Positions 54,604-64,000 of a DNA stretch of 64,000 nucleotides are shown here, one piece after another. A model generated the notes under the pieces. It did no database searches. It was not told the origin of the DNA and worked only from the letters and a program-made list of their open reading frames with translations. The stretch is from Leptodactylus fallax (Eukaryota; Chordata; Amphibia; Anura; Leptodactylidae). The stretch covers positions 2,108,001 to 2,172,000 of the forward strand of contig CAMRHE010000115.1 in NCBI GenBank assembly GCA_947044405.1, read 5' to 3'. Position 1 is the first letter of the stretch, and every line of letters begins with the position of its first letter. The translations under genes and the position numbers were made by a program.

Positions 54604-55754
54604 GTGGTGAACCTAGCCTCTTTGCTGCCTGAGGCGGACTATAGAAAGAAGCCCCCCCCAAAAAAAAAAAATTGAGTTTCCATGCTACTAGTTTAACACA
54701 CTGTTATTGTCGCACAATATACACAATACACAAACTTGTGAAACAGTTTTTAAGAATTCTTCTTACTGCATCACTTCAGTATCAGATCAACAACACGGTA
54801 TTAACAATGACAATAACTTCACACATCTTCTGCTTGGAGGATGGACGAGCCCACGTGGCCCCCATTCTCTATAATAGGAGCACCGCAGATAGCTGAGTAC
54901 TGGACTTCGGCTATCTTTGGCACTCCCATTGAAGTGAATGAGAGCCACGCGGGTTCGTCCATCCACCAAGTGACACACCTATATACAGTATATGGCTGCG
55001 GTCAGGCTGAATTCCCACCCAGTGGGGGAAAAAACCCAATTCTCAGGTTCAGCGGGGGTCTCAGCAGACAGACCCCCATCAATCAGGTATTTATCCTCTA
55101 TCATTTAGGTGAATACAGGGCAGTAGCATTTAGTGACTTACAGGTGACGTCTCTGACTAATCCTTCACATTTCCCTTCTCTTCCCTTTGGACCGCCATGG
55201 CCATTTCTTCCAGCTATGACTTGTCTCTGTAAAGTTTGCAACACGTAGACATCTTTGGCTCCTCACTTTTCCAGGCATCCAACCCACATTGTCCTCACCT
55301 ACACAAAGCACCCATCCTGCTGCTACCCCAATTATAAAATATATGATATAACCCGGCATAATGAATAATACCCCCAAGTGCATCTTTATATTAATAATGT
55401 CCATGTGTACCCTGTATAAATAGTGCCCCTTATTAATAATGCCCCAAGTGTTAACTAATTAAAAGGTTTTCCAGGTCATTAATAAACTAATCAGTGGGGC
55501 TCAAAAACCCAGGACCCCCACTGATCAGCTGTTTGAATGGTACCTGTGTAAGCACCATGACCGCTTCTCTGTTTACATAGTGTCATTCATCTTATAACGG
55601 CCATGTAATGTAACTACAGCCTTGTCCTGTACATGTCTACAGTATGTGACAAGGCTGGAATTACATCACACAGTCTCTATAAACAGACAGCGTATAATAT
55701 AAACAGGCGCCATAGCCCCTGTTTATAGCGCCCATTTACACACACTATAATGTT
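54604..55754. other. Non-coding, partial fold-backs
   Basis: 'tggaggatggacgagcccacgtggcccccattctctataat' (54835) is mirrored by 'cattgaagtgaatgagagccacgcgggttcgtccatccacc' (54928), a small fold-back. The rest has decayed 'aataatgcccc' repeats. No gene was found. Confidence 0.45.
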
Positions 55755-56135
55755 CCACAGCAGCCCCTGCACACGATATTATGCCTCGCAGCGGCCCCTG
55801 CACACGGTATTATGCTCCATAGTGGCCCCTGCACACTGTATTATGCCTCGCAGCGGCCCCTGCACACGGTATTATGCTCCATAGTGGCCCCTGCACACTG
55901 TATTATGCCCCGCAGTGGCCACTGCACACGGTATTATGCCCCATATTGGCCCCTGCACATGGTATTATGCGCCATATTGGCCCCTGCACACGGTATTATG
56001 CTCCACAGTGGCCACTGCACACGGTATTATGCTCCATAGTGGCCCCTGTACTGGTATTATGCTCCATAGTGGCCCCTGCACTGTATTATGCCACAGTGGT
56101 CCCTGCACAGGGTATTATGCCCCATAGTGGCCCAC
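55755..56135. repeat. 31-bp minisatellite, about 12 copies
   Basis: The unit is of the form 'gcccctgcacacggtattatgctccatagtg'. Copies start at 55763, 55794, 55825 and 55856, giving an exact 31-bp period that later drifts by small deletions. Two sub-types (CTCGCAGCG and CTCCATAGTG) alternate at first, suggesting a 62-bp higher-order unit. ORFs through it are by-products. Confidence 0.92.
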
Positions 56136-58264
56136 CCATGAACTATTATTATACTCTGGGGTCTTTTCAGTAGCATATGTTTTTATGTTTATCACCTCCC
56201 CTGGGCCTCTGATTATTATACTCCAAGCACCACCACTACAATGTACAGAAATCCATACACTCTATACATCTATCGGTCCGTACAGTATAGCTCTGGTGTC
56301 TGGAACCTCAGCTCCATTCCCAATCACTTGAATAGGAGCAGGCTGCTTCCTGCCTTATACCTCATATATGGCCTCCAGCGGACCAGACACCTGATGGGAC
56401 CCTGACCAATCTGATACTGATGACCTATCCTGTGGATAGGTTATCAGTATCAATTACCTTCAACTGGACAACCCCTTTAAAGATGTCAGCATGCATCCGG
56501 TGTATCCAGTATATTAGTGTAATGCAGTGTAGATTCTTGTCTTTGTTATATTGTTCCTTTACCTTGCACATCTGATAGTTCAACACGTGATTCCCGACAA
56601 ATAATTGCTAGCTTTGATGGCATCTGATCTGAGACTCTGGAATGTTATCTGTCAAGCTTGTTAGACAGAATTTCATAAATGCAAATTATAGCTGACGTTT
56701 TGCTGTCACTCATCTTCTGAATTCATGGCCTGGAATTCAATGGGAAAATTGCCTGTACATAATATTAGGGAAGAGCTGTGTGCAACATAGGCTGGATGGT
56801 GTCCAGAGTAAACTAGATCAGAGGATGAGAACTAAGCGGGTTTCCAAACTTACAGGTGATTTTCCTTCATAAAAACAGTGATTACGTCTCTCCGACTGCC
56901 AAGAAAGATCTCCTTGGAGCATCATAAGCAGGGACGTGTGGGCAGCAGCGGGCAAGATGCCACTAATAGTGTAACCTGCACTGATAAAAAGCAACCATAC
57001 ATGAGGTCATTGTCCAACCTGAGTTTTCAGCATGATTTAGACATTTGGGTCTGGCACAAGTCAGTTATAAGTGGCCAAGATGGTGAATTATACACTGCAT
57101 GCTATTCCTTCAGTGTATAGCTGTTGCAAACACAACAAAGGGAACCTCTCTCGCTCACCCTAAATGGGCTCCCTACCAAACCAGGTCCTCTATTATGGTG
57201 CTGCAATTTGCTACCCAAGACAGAAGGACTTGCTGACCCTCTTTTCAGGGTCCCTTGGCCAGTTACCCACCCTCTTAGTGTTCAGAATGCACTTCTTCTG
57301 GTCAAGGTTTGCACAGTTTCCCCAACCTAATAGCAATCTAATATTCAAGAGCAAGTAGGCAAGACCATAATATCCATATACACAGAGGTATTTATACACC
57401 AGGGTTAGGCCCCTCCCTTAAAGGGCAATATAACAGCTGAATAGCCTGACGCTATGTTGCATAGCAAATACACCCGGAAACCTCCCATCATCCTGGAGTA
57501 TTCTTAGTCGGAGTATTCTTAGTTGGGTATACTGCTTTTTTTTGCTGTATAGAAAAAGATATGGGCATTGAGTAAAAGAACATATTTAGATACATACAAG
57601 ATTTTAGTTTATACTAACATAATACTGTATAATTCTAACATGATATATCTTTGTACTGCTGCGTCATCCATTCAGTGTCAGATTGGCGTTCTTTGGGTCC
57701 ACCATAGAAGATGATTCACTTTCCATCTATAGAATATTAATAGAATAAGAGGTTTTTTGTAAATTACCCATAGGAAATAGACTCTAGAAGTGAGAGGCTC
57801 CAAATCATAAAATCTGGTCCAAATTCTGTTGGACTCTGGGGTCCTATTGCACCATGAACTGGGCCTAACTGAGGATCTCCCTGTATTCTAGTGGGACAGT
57901 CCAACCCTACTTGCCTTTACTAGTAAGTAGACTGTGGACTCCCCAAAAATTGGAAGCCATTAATAATGAATATGACATCATCACTGCAGGACCAGCAGAG
58001 ACAGAAGCTGCAGAGACTGGAGCAAAGGTGCTGGAGTATACAATATTTCACTGTTTACCAAATTGTGGGTTGCAACACCCTGGGAGGAGCACCCCCTCAC
58101 CAACTGTTACTGGGGGCGCATTAAGCATTTTCATCTCTAACGATGGACGTGCCCATTGCTCACAAGGGGATGGAGAGTGAACACCAACTTTGCTATGACA
58201 GAGCAGCACCCTGACCAGAGAGAGACCAGGGAATTAAGAACAGAGAGGGCTGAGAAGAACTGTA
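56136..58264. other. Non-coding, fold-back fragment at 56280-56480
   Basis: 'gacctatcctgtggataggttatcagtatc' and 'ggacaacccctttaaag' (56420-56480) end a fragment of the family at 20030 and 52212. The remainder has no recognised gene. Frames at 57124-57399 and 57911-58180 lack domains. Confidence 0.45.
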
Positions 58265-58475
58265 CTTACTGCTCACAATATGGGTGATGGGGCTGGGGGC
58301 ATTATAATGTGTGGGTGCTGGGCGTCTTATACTGTGTAGAGTCTGGGAGCATTATAATGTGTGGGTGCTGGGCGTCTTATACTGTGTAGAGTCTGGGGGC
58401 ATTATAATGTATCGAAGTTGGTGACATTGTACTATGTGCGGGGCATAAGGGGGCATTATACTGTAAGTGAACACT
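58265..58475. repeat. 50-bp tandem repeat, about 3 copies, plus degenerate edge
   Basis: 'attataatgt' anchors at 58301, 58351 and 58401 give an exact 50-bp period ('gtgggtgctgggcgtcttatactgtgtagagtctgggggc'). A diverged copy follows to about 58470. Confidence 0.85.
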
Positions 58476-60964
58476 TCTGAGTCAATATACTGTGCAGAGG
58501 GACCTAAAGGGGAATCTGTGTTTTCAGTTCAGAAAAGCGAAAAAAAAACAAGGGTTCAATAAAAAGTATATTCTGTCTAATGGTCTTCTACCATCGGTTC
58601 TCTTCTGTTTGTACCTGTTTCATCAGAAGTCTAACCTTTCTGACAAAAAAAATTTCAGGCAACTGAAAGAACGGAACTTTACATTTTTAGCTTTAGGATC
58701 CAAATAGAAACAGAATACAGCTGTAAAGCAGAATACAAGGATAGATTTTTCAAATGGGGTTAAATACGGTAGTGGTTTGGGGTCCCAAACAAAAGTGTTC
58801 CCCAGAAGTGGGTCCTGCGTTCAGAAAGTTTGTGAACCCCTGGGTTATTTCTTTATTTTATGCAGTTTTCTACTCTTGGATGATTTTTTTAATAAGCAAC
58901 CCCTTTAATATCCTCTTTTTCAGTGTCACTGAAAACATAATTCACATTTGCACATATTATGTAATACATATGATCTGGCATTCGGCTTGTCTTAAAAAAC
59001 TAGTTTATCTACTATGTAAATTAATGGGATATTTATGGGGATTACAGCTTTAAAAGTGACCTTACCTTTAAGAGTCAAGTAATTAACCTATAAAGCTGCT
59101 CACTCATCGGCTTTATAGCTGAAAAAGATGGATCCTTCCCTCCCTCTTAAAGAGTTAAATAATAACACCTAAATATCGTATGACCTGATACGTCTTCATA
59201 GACTGTCTATGGCTTATTGCATGTAGCTTATGCTCAAAACTTCCCCGTCAAGACGATACGCTGCTTAGCAACTTGGCACAAACCGGGTCCAACCACTTCA
59301 AAGGCAAGGACCAGAAGCCCTGAGCGACTTCTCCAGCAGCTATATAGAGCTCAAGTAAATCAGGACCTTCTCCTCCTCCTGTTTGGCTTGGCTAATGGCC
59401 GTAGTATAATTAGCTGTAGGAGACGGCAGAAGAAAAATGATCACTGCATGGAGTAAGTCTTACCTGAATAAAAAAGGGAACACATTAAGGTACACGTTCA
59501 CTTTGAAGGAGACATTTGGAAAACCTTAGACTTTACTTGACACCCCTTATGTCCGCTGTGGATTTCTAGAGTCGGTGAATGGAAGTTTGAAAACTGGGCA
59601 AGAGGCGGTGTTAGTCTTTCGTACGGTTCAAGGCAATAGAAAAATTAACTACTTGCTATTGGCCTGAATTTTAACTTCGCTGGCTCGAGTATAATGGGAA
59701 CTTCCTAATGTGTGGGTTTACTGTAGAAAGGTACAATTTTCTTAAGAAACTTTGTTCGGTACATAGGAATCTTATGAATGTTTAAAGGAACCTATCACAT
59801 TGAGCAAGGTGTCAGATCTGTAGGCATCATGTTATAGAGCAGGAGTAGCTGGGCAGATTGATATATAGTTTTGCGGGAAAATATTCTGTTACCATTGGAA
59901 TATGTTAATTTGGATATTGATCTGTCTGGTTTTAGGAGTCCAGTAGGTGGTCCTACTCAATGAGTATGCATATAGAGATGTCAATATGTCTCCAACAGAC
60001 CTCCTCTTTGAGAAGGCCACCCCCTTACCCAGACCACCTTTTCTGTGACAGATATTCAGTTCTCCATACTAGCCATCTTCTTTGAGGAGACCACTTTTTA
60101 TTGCAATTTTGCAAAGAGGTTTCGCGATATATATATCTGTCTGCTCGGTGCCTCCTTTTTTATAACATACAGCTCACAGATAGTACAGGATGTTCACTTT
60201 AAAGAGAGTCTACCACCAACAAAATGGCCTCTAAATCAATTTATGGCTAAGGCCCCACATAGCAAGACGCTGCGGAAAAAAAAGAAGCAGAAACATCACA
60301 TTTTTTTCCGCAGCATTTAAAAAAAAAAATCCACATAGTGTTATCAGACATGCTGGGTGGTGTGGTTCATTGTATTAGTTGACATACCATTAACATTTTC
60401 TCAATATCTCATTAGTGTGACACAGAAGATAATTCGTAAGTCATGAGTGTAATAATGGAGCGTGTACAGCAATGGCCACAACCTGGACGTGTCTGCTATG
60501 TGTATATAACAAACCCATGTGTGTCCATGTGGGAAATCTAAAACCTTTATTTTGTTTTTGGGGTTTTTTTTTCTTTACTTTCACACTGGTGAGATTTGCA
60601 TGCGGTGCACATGCAGCCAGGTGTGACCAGGTTAATGGGTTAAATCCGGTGTTAAAAAAAGGAATTAAACTGCTCGCTGGGAATTTTCTTCACCTTAAGG
60701 GAAAACATCCAAATAGATTTCTTGGCGACAGATCAAACCTTTACCGTTTCATGTCTAGGAGCCTCAGATCGGAACACTCGAAAAAAAGAAATTTGTATTG
60801 TCCTCACCTGACTTCCCGAGTTAAGACAATTGGAAATATAATTCTGCCTTCCAAAAATTTGCTTGACTTTGCTGTGATGGTGAAAAGACAATGGACTTAA
60901 AATCTACTCAATTTATATGGTATGTTTGTGTATAGGTCATATTATAGGGCACGTACATAGCTAA
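58476..60964. other. Non-coding, truncated MITE at ~60243
   Basis: 'ggctaaggccccacatagcaagacgctgcgg' at 60245, with the mirrored 'tttttttccgcagcat' at about 60300, is a short copy of the 54355 family. No gene was found. The frame at 60472-60900 (142 codons) has no recognised domain. Confidence 0.4.
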
Positions 60965-61163
60965 CTGATGCATTGTTCACACTGCCGTTGAAAAGTTTTG
61001 GCAGATTTTCGTTCAGTGCTGTTCTACTTGGAAAACACCACAGAACCCAACAGACAACGATGTCCATCATGTATTGGTTGTATCTGTTATATGATGGATA
61101 AAGGAGATCGTTGTAGCTTCCGTTATAGGCAGAAGCCAAAATGGTAGTGTGAACAGATCCTAG
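60965..61163. mobile_element. Fold-back (MITE-like) element
   Basis: 'tgttcacactgccgttgaaaag' on the left pairs with 'ccaaaatggtagtgtgaacag' on the right. Inner segments 'caacgatgtccatcatgtattgg' and 'atgatggataaaggagatcgttg' are also complementary. Non-coding. Confidence 0.65.
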
Positions 61164-61769
61164 CCAAGGACATAAGTAGGCAACCTTTATCAGTAATATT
61201 AGGAACCAAGCTGATGAGTACTGACTAACCCAAAGAATATTTCACAGGCCACAGTGACTCAGATTTAAAGGAAATTTCCATCTTGCATTTATTTTTAAGT
61301 AGACTAAAGTGTCAACAGTACAAGGTCTGACATTTTGTAACATATACTACAGTGTGGGTACTAGTTATATATCAATTCACATGAACAATGGTGCCAAACA
61401 ATATGGATGTTCCCAGGAGAAAATGACTACTGGCACATACAATTTATGTAATGGACTGCACAGTGACAAACAGATTTAAAGGAATTTTTCACTTTTTATA
61501 AATTTTGAATGAAACCATACCCTTTATTATTTAAGATTGTCCCCATAAGTTACATATTGAAATAATAGTAATAAAATGAAGAGAATCCTTTTCTGAACTG
61601 ATCATTTTGTTTTGTTTGAACCAAAAAGTGTATGCAATTCTTAATAAAATATCTTAAATGTATATACTAACAATTCATGTAGTGGCCAATTCACTTACAG
61701 GCCGATTGGTTGATATATTTAGGCAAAGATAAATACGGAAGAACAAGGTTGTCCATTTGGTGGATGCTT
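61164..61769. other. Non-coding, nothing recognised
   Basis: AT-rich DNA without frames or element ends. Confidence 0.5.
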
Positions 61770-62235
61770 AAAGCTGAGGCCTCACGTTGCGGAAACTCAG
61801 ATTTTGCTGCAGCTTTTTGAGCCAAAGTCAGGAGTGTATTGAGCAGAAGGTAGAAGTATAAGAACTTCCTATATACTTCCCATTCCTTTTGTAGCCATTC
61901 TTGGCTTTGGCACAAAAAACCACTGCAAAATCTGCAACCATATAAGCTGCGTTTCCGCAACGGTTGCAAAAACGCACTGTTTTGGCCGTGGCAGAAACGC
62001 TGCAGCAAAAAATGCTACGTTTTACAGTACCTGCAAAGTGGATGGTATTCTAGCTAATCCCATCCACACATTGCAGAAAAAAAATCTGCAGCGGAAAAAC
62101 AATGTTTTCAAAAACGCTTGCGTTTTTAAAAATCGCAGCATGCCAATTCTATATGCGGAAATGCTGGCATTTTCCATATAGGTATAATAGGGGAAGGAAT
62201 ATGCAATAAAAAATGCTGTGTCTCGCTACATGGGG
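61770..62235. mobile_element. MITE of the 'gaggcctcacgttgcgg' family, ~0.46 kb
   Basis: Left 'gctgaggcctcacgttgcggaaa' pairs with right 'gtctcgctacatggggccttagac'. The interior has 'tttgctgcagc', 'gcgtttccgcaacgg', 'aaatctgcagcggaaaaac' and other complementary pieces. No coding capacity. Confidence 0.65.
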
Positions 62236-62328
62236 CCTTAGACTAAAGGTTTTTGTGCTTTGGACAATCCCTTGATAACAAGCTGATCACAAAGTCTCTT
62301 GCTGCTGGGACCCTCAGCAATCAGCTGT

Positions 62329-62380
62329 AATCGTTGATTGTAATGTCAATCTGTATTCCCTTAGTCCAGACAGCAGCACA
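62329..62380 (-). repeat. Outer end of the DIRS right terminal repeat
   Basis: 52 bp perfectly inverted relative to 62545-62596. By the DIRS model its last base, at 62329, marks the element boundary. Confidence 0.75.
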
Positions 62381-62544
62381 ATATGGGGTATCTCTGCCCC
62401 TGTGTGTTGTTTAGGACAGTGGAACCTTTAATTAGCACCAAATTTAAGGTGCCTCCTACTAGCCCTATAAGAGGGCACCTGAGACCTCCCTCCACTGTGT
62501 AAATTATAAAGTAAAAGGAAACAAGCTTCTAGGGAGGGAAGCTT

Positions 62545-62628
62545 TGTGCTGCTGTCTGGACTAAGGGAATACAGATTGACATTACAATCAACGATTCCCC
62601 TTACGTCCGACAGCAGCACAATATGGGG
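62545..62628 (-). repeat. DIRS internal complementary region
   Basis: Two parts meet near 62596/62597. 62545-62596 complements the right end of the element. 62597-62628 (cccctta...gcagcacaatatgggg) should complement the start of the left terminal repeat, because 62609-62628 is a direct copy of the right terminal repeat segment 62369-62388. In DIRS elements this region templates joining of the two ends into a circle. Confidence 0.75.
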
Positions 62629-62646
62629 AGATAGCAAGTAATTCCC

Positions 62647-63249
62647 CTAGGGAGGGTTTCCTCGCCTTACAACGTCAAGGACTGTCTGACCAAAGGCAGT
62701 TGTCTGGGAACTGCGGATGTCTAAACGATAATGTTTGACAAAGGTCAACTGGGATGACCATGATGCAGCCGCACAAATCTGGTCCAAAGGTAAGGACCGG
62801 TACTCAGCCCAAGAAGTCGACACAGCCCTGGTCGAGTGGGCCGTAGAAAAAACTGGAGGGAGTAACTCCTGAATAAGGAAGGAAGACCTAATTGTCTCCT
62901 TGATCCATGTGGATAGAGTAGGCTTGGAAGCCTTGAGGCCTTTGTTTTTACCCTGCATATTAATTAGTAGGTTTTCGGCCTTCCTAAACGGTTGAGTGCG
63001 GGATAGGTAAATCCGCAGACACCTTACCACATCTAAGGTGTGGAGCTTTTCTTCCTCCTCAGAGGTTGGAGTGGGGAAAAACACTGGTAGCGAAATTAGC
63101 TGATTGCTATTATAGCATGAGGGGACCTTAGGGTTAAACCCAGGCAAAAATCTAAGGTGCACCCTATCTGCAAAAAACACAATGTACGGTTCTCTAGAAG
63201 AGAGAGCCTGGAGTTCCCCTACTCTTTTGGCAGATGTAATAGCCAACAA
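62647..63249 (-). pseudogene. DIRS tyrosine recombinase, catalytic C-terminal part
   Basis: 200 residues from the first in-frame Met. Tyrosine recombinase active-site residues are visible: Arg9 (AKRVGEL), the His138-x-x-Arg141 box (HSTRA), Trp164 and the nucleophile-type Tyr174 (KHYRLD). The enzyme would cut and rejoin DNA to insert the circular element copy. The N-terminal half is in another frame (63194-63970), and the two meet abruptly near 63250. The stretch joining them looks shorter than I would expect for DIRS recombinases, so an internal deletion with frame change is likely and this copy is probably inactive. It lies just before the complementary region, the normal position for this gene. 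Confidence 0.85.
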
Positions 63250-63970
63250 AAAAACGGAACTGGAACTGGGGAACTGGAGATGATACTGAGGGCTTTAGCC
63301 TCATTGCCCCTTTAAGGAACCTTGCAACCAGAGGATCCTGAGACAGACATCTGTTCAAATGAGCGGAGAGGGCCGCAATCTGCACTTTCAAAGTGGCAGG
63401 GGCAAGGCCCTTATCCAAACCGTCCTTAAGAAAATTTAAAATATCAGCCGTTGAAGGTTGTAGATTATTAATACCCTTCTTGGAGCACCACTCCATGAAA
63501 ATCTTGGCTGTCCTCTGGTAGTTCTTATTGGTAGAGTCTGCTCTTGCAGAAGAAAGGGTCTTCAGGACGGCCTCTGACAGTCCTCTATCCTGCTGTAGGG
63601 ACTGCTCAACCTCCAGGCTGTCAGGTTGAATCTCCAGAGATCCTGGCACTTCAGAGATCCTTGGGAAACCAGGTTCTGGATGGGGGGAAGCCTCCAATAT
63701 ATCCCTCGACTCATCTCCATGAGTTGGGAAAACCAAGCTCTTTTTGGCCAGAATGGAATGATGGTTATCACAGAGACTTGGTCCTGTCTGATTTTCATCA
63801 ATACCTTCGGTATTATTGGAATTGGAGGGAAGATGTATGCCAGCCTGGACCTCCAAGGGATGGACAGGGCATCCACTGCCAAGGGATTGTCCTCCTGGTA
63901 AAGGGAACAGAACGTCTCCACCTTGGCGTTGAGTCGGGTTGCCATGAGGTCTATTTCTGGAAGACCCCAC
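63194..63970 (-). pseudogene. DIRS tyrosine recombinase, N-terminal part
   Basis: The recognisable section begins at about SLEVEQSLQQDRGLSEAVLK and includes a helical core-binding segment (NKNYQRTAKIFMEWC, then PATLKVQIAALSAHLNRCL). This domain grips the recombination site. The first ~100 residues of the frame are the antiparallel-frame shadow of the RT/RNase H coding sequence. The frame runs on past the likely deletion point near 63250 into unrelated residues. Overlap of this gene with the end of the polymerase gene in a different frame is a known DIRS feature. Confidence 0.75.
63562..63945 (-). pseudogene. DIRS RT/RNase H polyprotein, C-terminal part
   Basis: 127 residues from the first in-frame Met (the frame probably enters from beyond the window). 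The run MATRLNAKVETFCSLYQ through DNPLAVDALSIPW and on to FPPIPIIPKVL is what I associate with the end of DIRS-type RNase H regions. It overlaps the recombinase N-terminus in another frame. Only the C-terminal part is in this window, so the state of the rest of the gene is unknown. Identification is by family memory of the motif order and was not confirmed by search. Confidence 0.7.
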
Positions 63971-64000
63971 TTCAGGGTAATCTGATGAAAGACTTCTGGA

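Larger units (their letters stand above)
62329..64000 (-). mobile_element. DIRS-like tyrosine-recombinase retrotransposon, 3' end (runs off window)
   Basis: On the minus strand this holds the end of the RT/RNase H frame, an overlapping tyrosine recombinase frame, and a terminal region with the DIRS-type internal complementary region. The outermost 52 bp (62329-62380) are exactly complementary to 62545-62596, which lies between the recombinase stop and the end. A third segment (62609-62628) repeats 62369-62388 in direct orientation. No target duplication is expected for DIRS elements. The 5' part and left terminal repeat lie beyond 64000. Confidence 0.88.

Noticed and set aside
55755..56173. 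Possible CRISPR-like array
   Set aside because: The 31-bp units abut without unique spacers and the context is vertebrate DNA, so it is a minisatellite.

Overview
The window looks like intergenic DNA from a large, repeat-rich vertebrate genome, most likely an anuran amphibian. The evidence is the mix of repeats: vertebrate-type Ty3/Gypsy elements, a DIRS-type tyrosine-recombinase retrotransposon, a Tc1/mariner transposon with the 'cagtcatggccaaaag' terminus, a tRNA-headed SINE, many fold-back MITE-like elements with AAAGGGG ends, and long simple repeats. The species call is inference. No complete host protein-coding gene is recognisable.

Layout. Positions 1-1277 and 8452-11937 are one tandem array of about 0.76-kb units. 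It is split by an almost intact Ty3/Gypsy element on the minus strand (1278-8451, 382-bp LTRs, 4-bp target duplication GGAT). Its gag is open, its pol is interrupted by one in-frame TGA, and it has a classical -1 frameshift signal. From about 12 to 23 kb there is non-coding DNA with fold-back elements and old dispersed repeats. A second minus-strand Ty3/Gypsy element (23172-30274, LTRs 940 and 970 bp, target duplication ACTG) has an open gag but a pol broken by successive frame changes, all in the same direction. From 30.3 to 39 kb there is non-coding DNA with a SINE. At 39.77-41.53 kb four tandem units of about 500 bp each keep a 50-bp candidate signal-peptide exon followed by a splice donor. 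This is the most gene-like part of the window. A Tc1/mariner element with an intact transposase ORF (42937-44503) sits inside an older inverted-repeat element. From 44.6 to 62.3 kb there are fold-back elements, a 0.5-kb GATA microsatellite, an (AT)n tract and a 31-bp minisatellite. The right edge (62329-64000) is the 3' end of a minus-strand DIRS-like element, including its recombinase and its internal complementary region. It continues beyond the window.

How the parts work. Each Gypsy element encodes Gag, then protease, reverse transcriptase, RNase H and integrase, reached from Gag by the same GTTAAAC slippery heptamer plus a downstream hairpin. Each appears to be primed by a serine tRNA. 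The Tc1 transposase would act on the 38-bp inverted repeats that flank it. The DIRS recombinase would integrate a circular intermediate, which the internal complementary region helps to form. The second Gypsy element differs from a normal old element in that its differences are nearly all small deletions. This may mean that part of the assembly is of low consensus quality.
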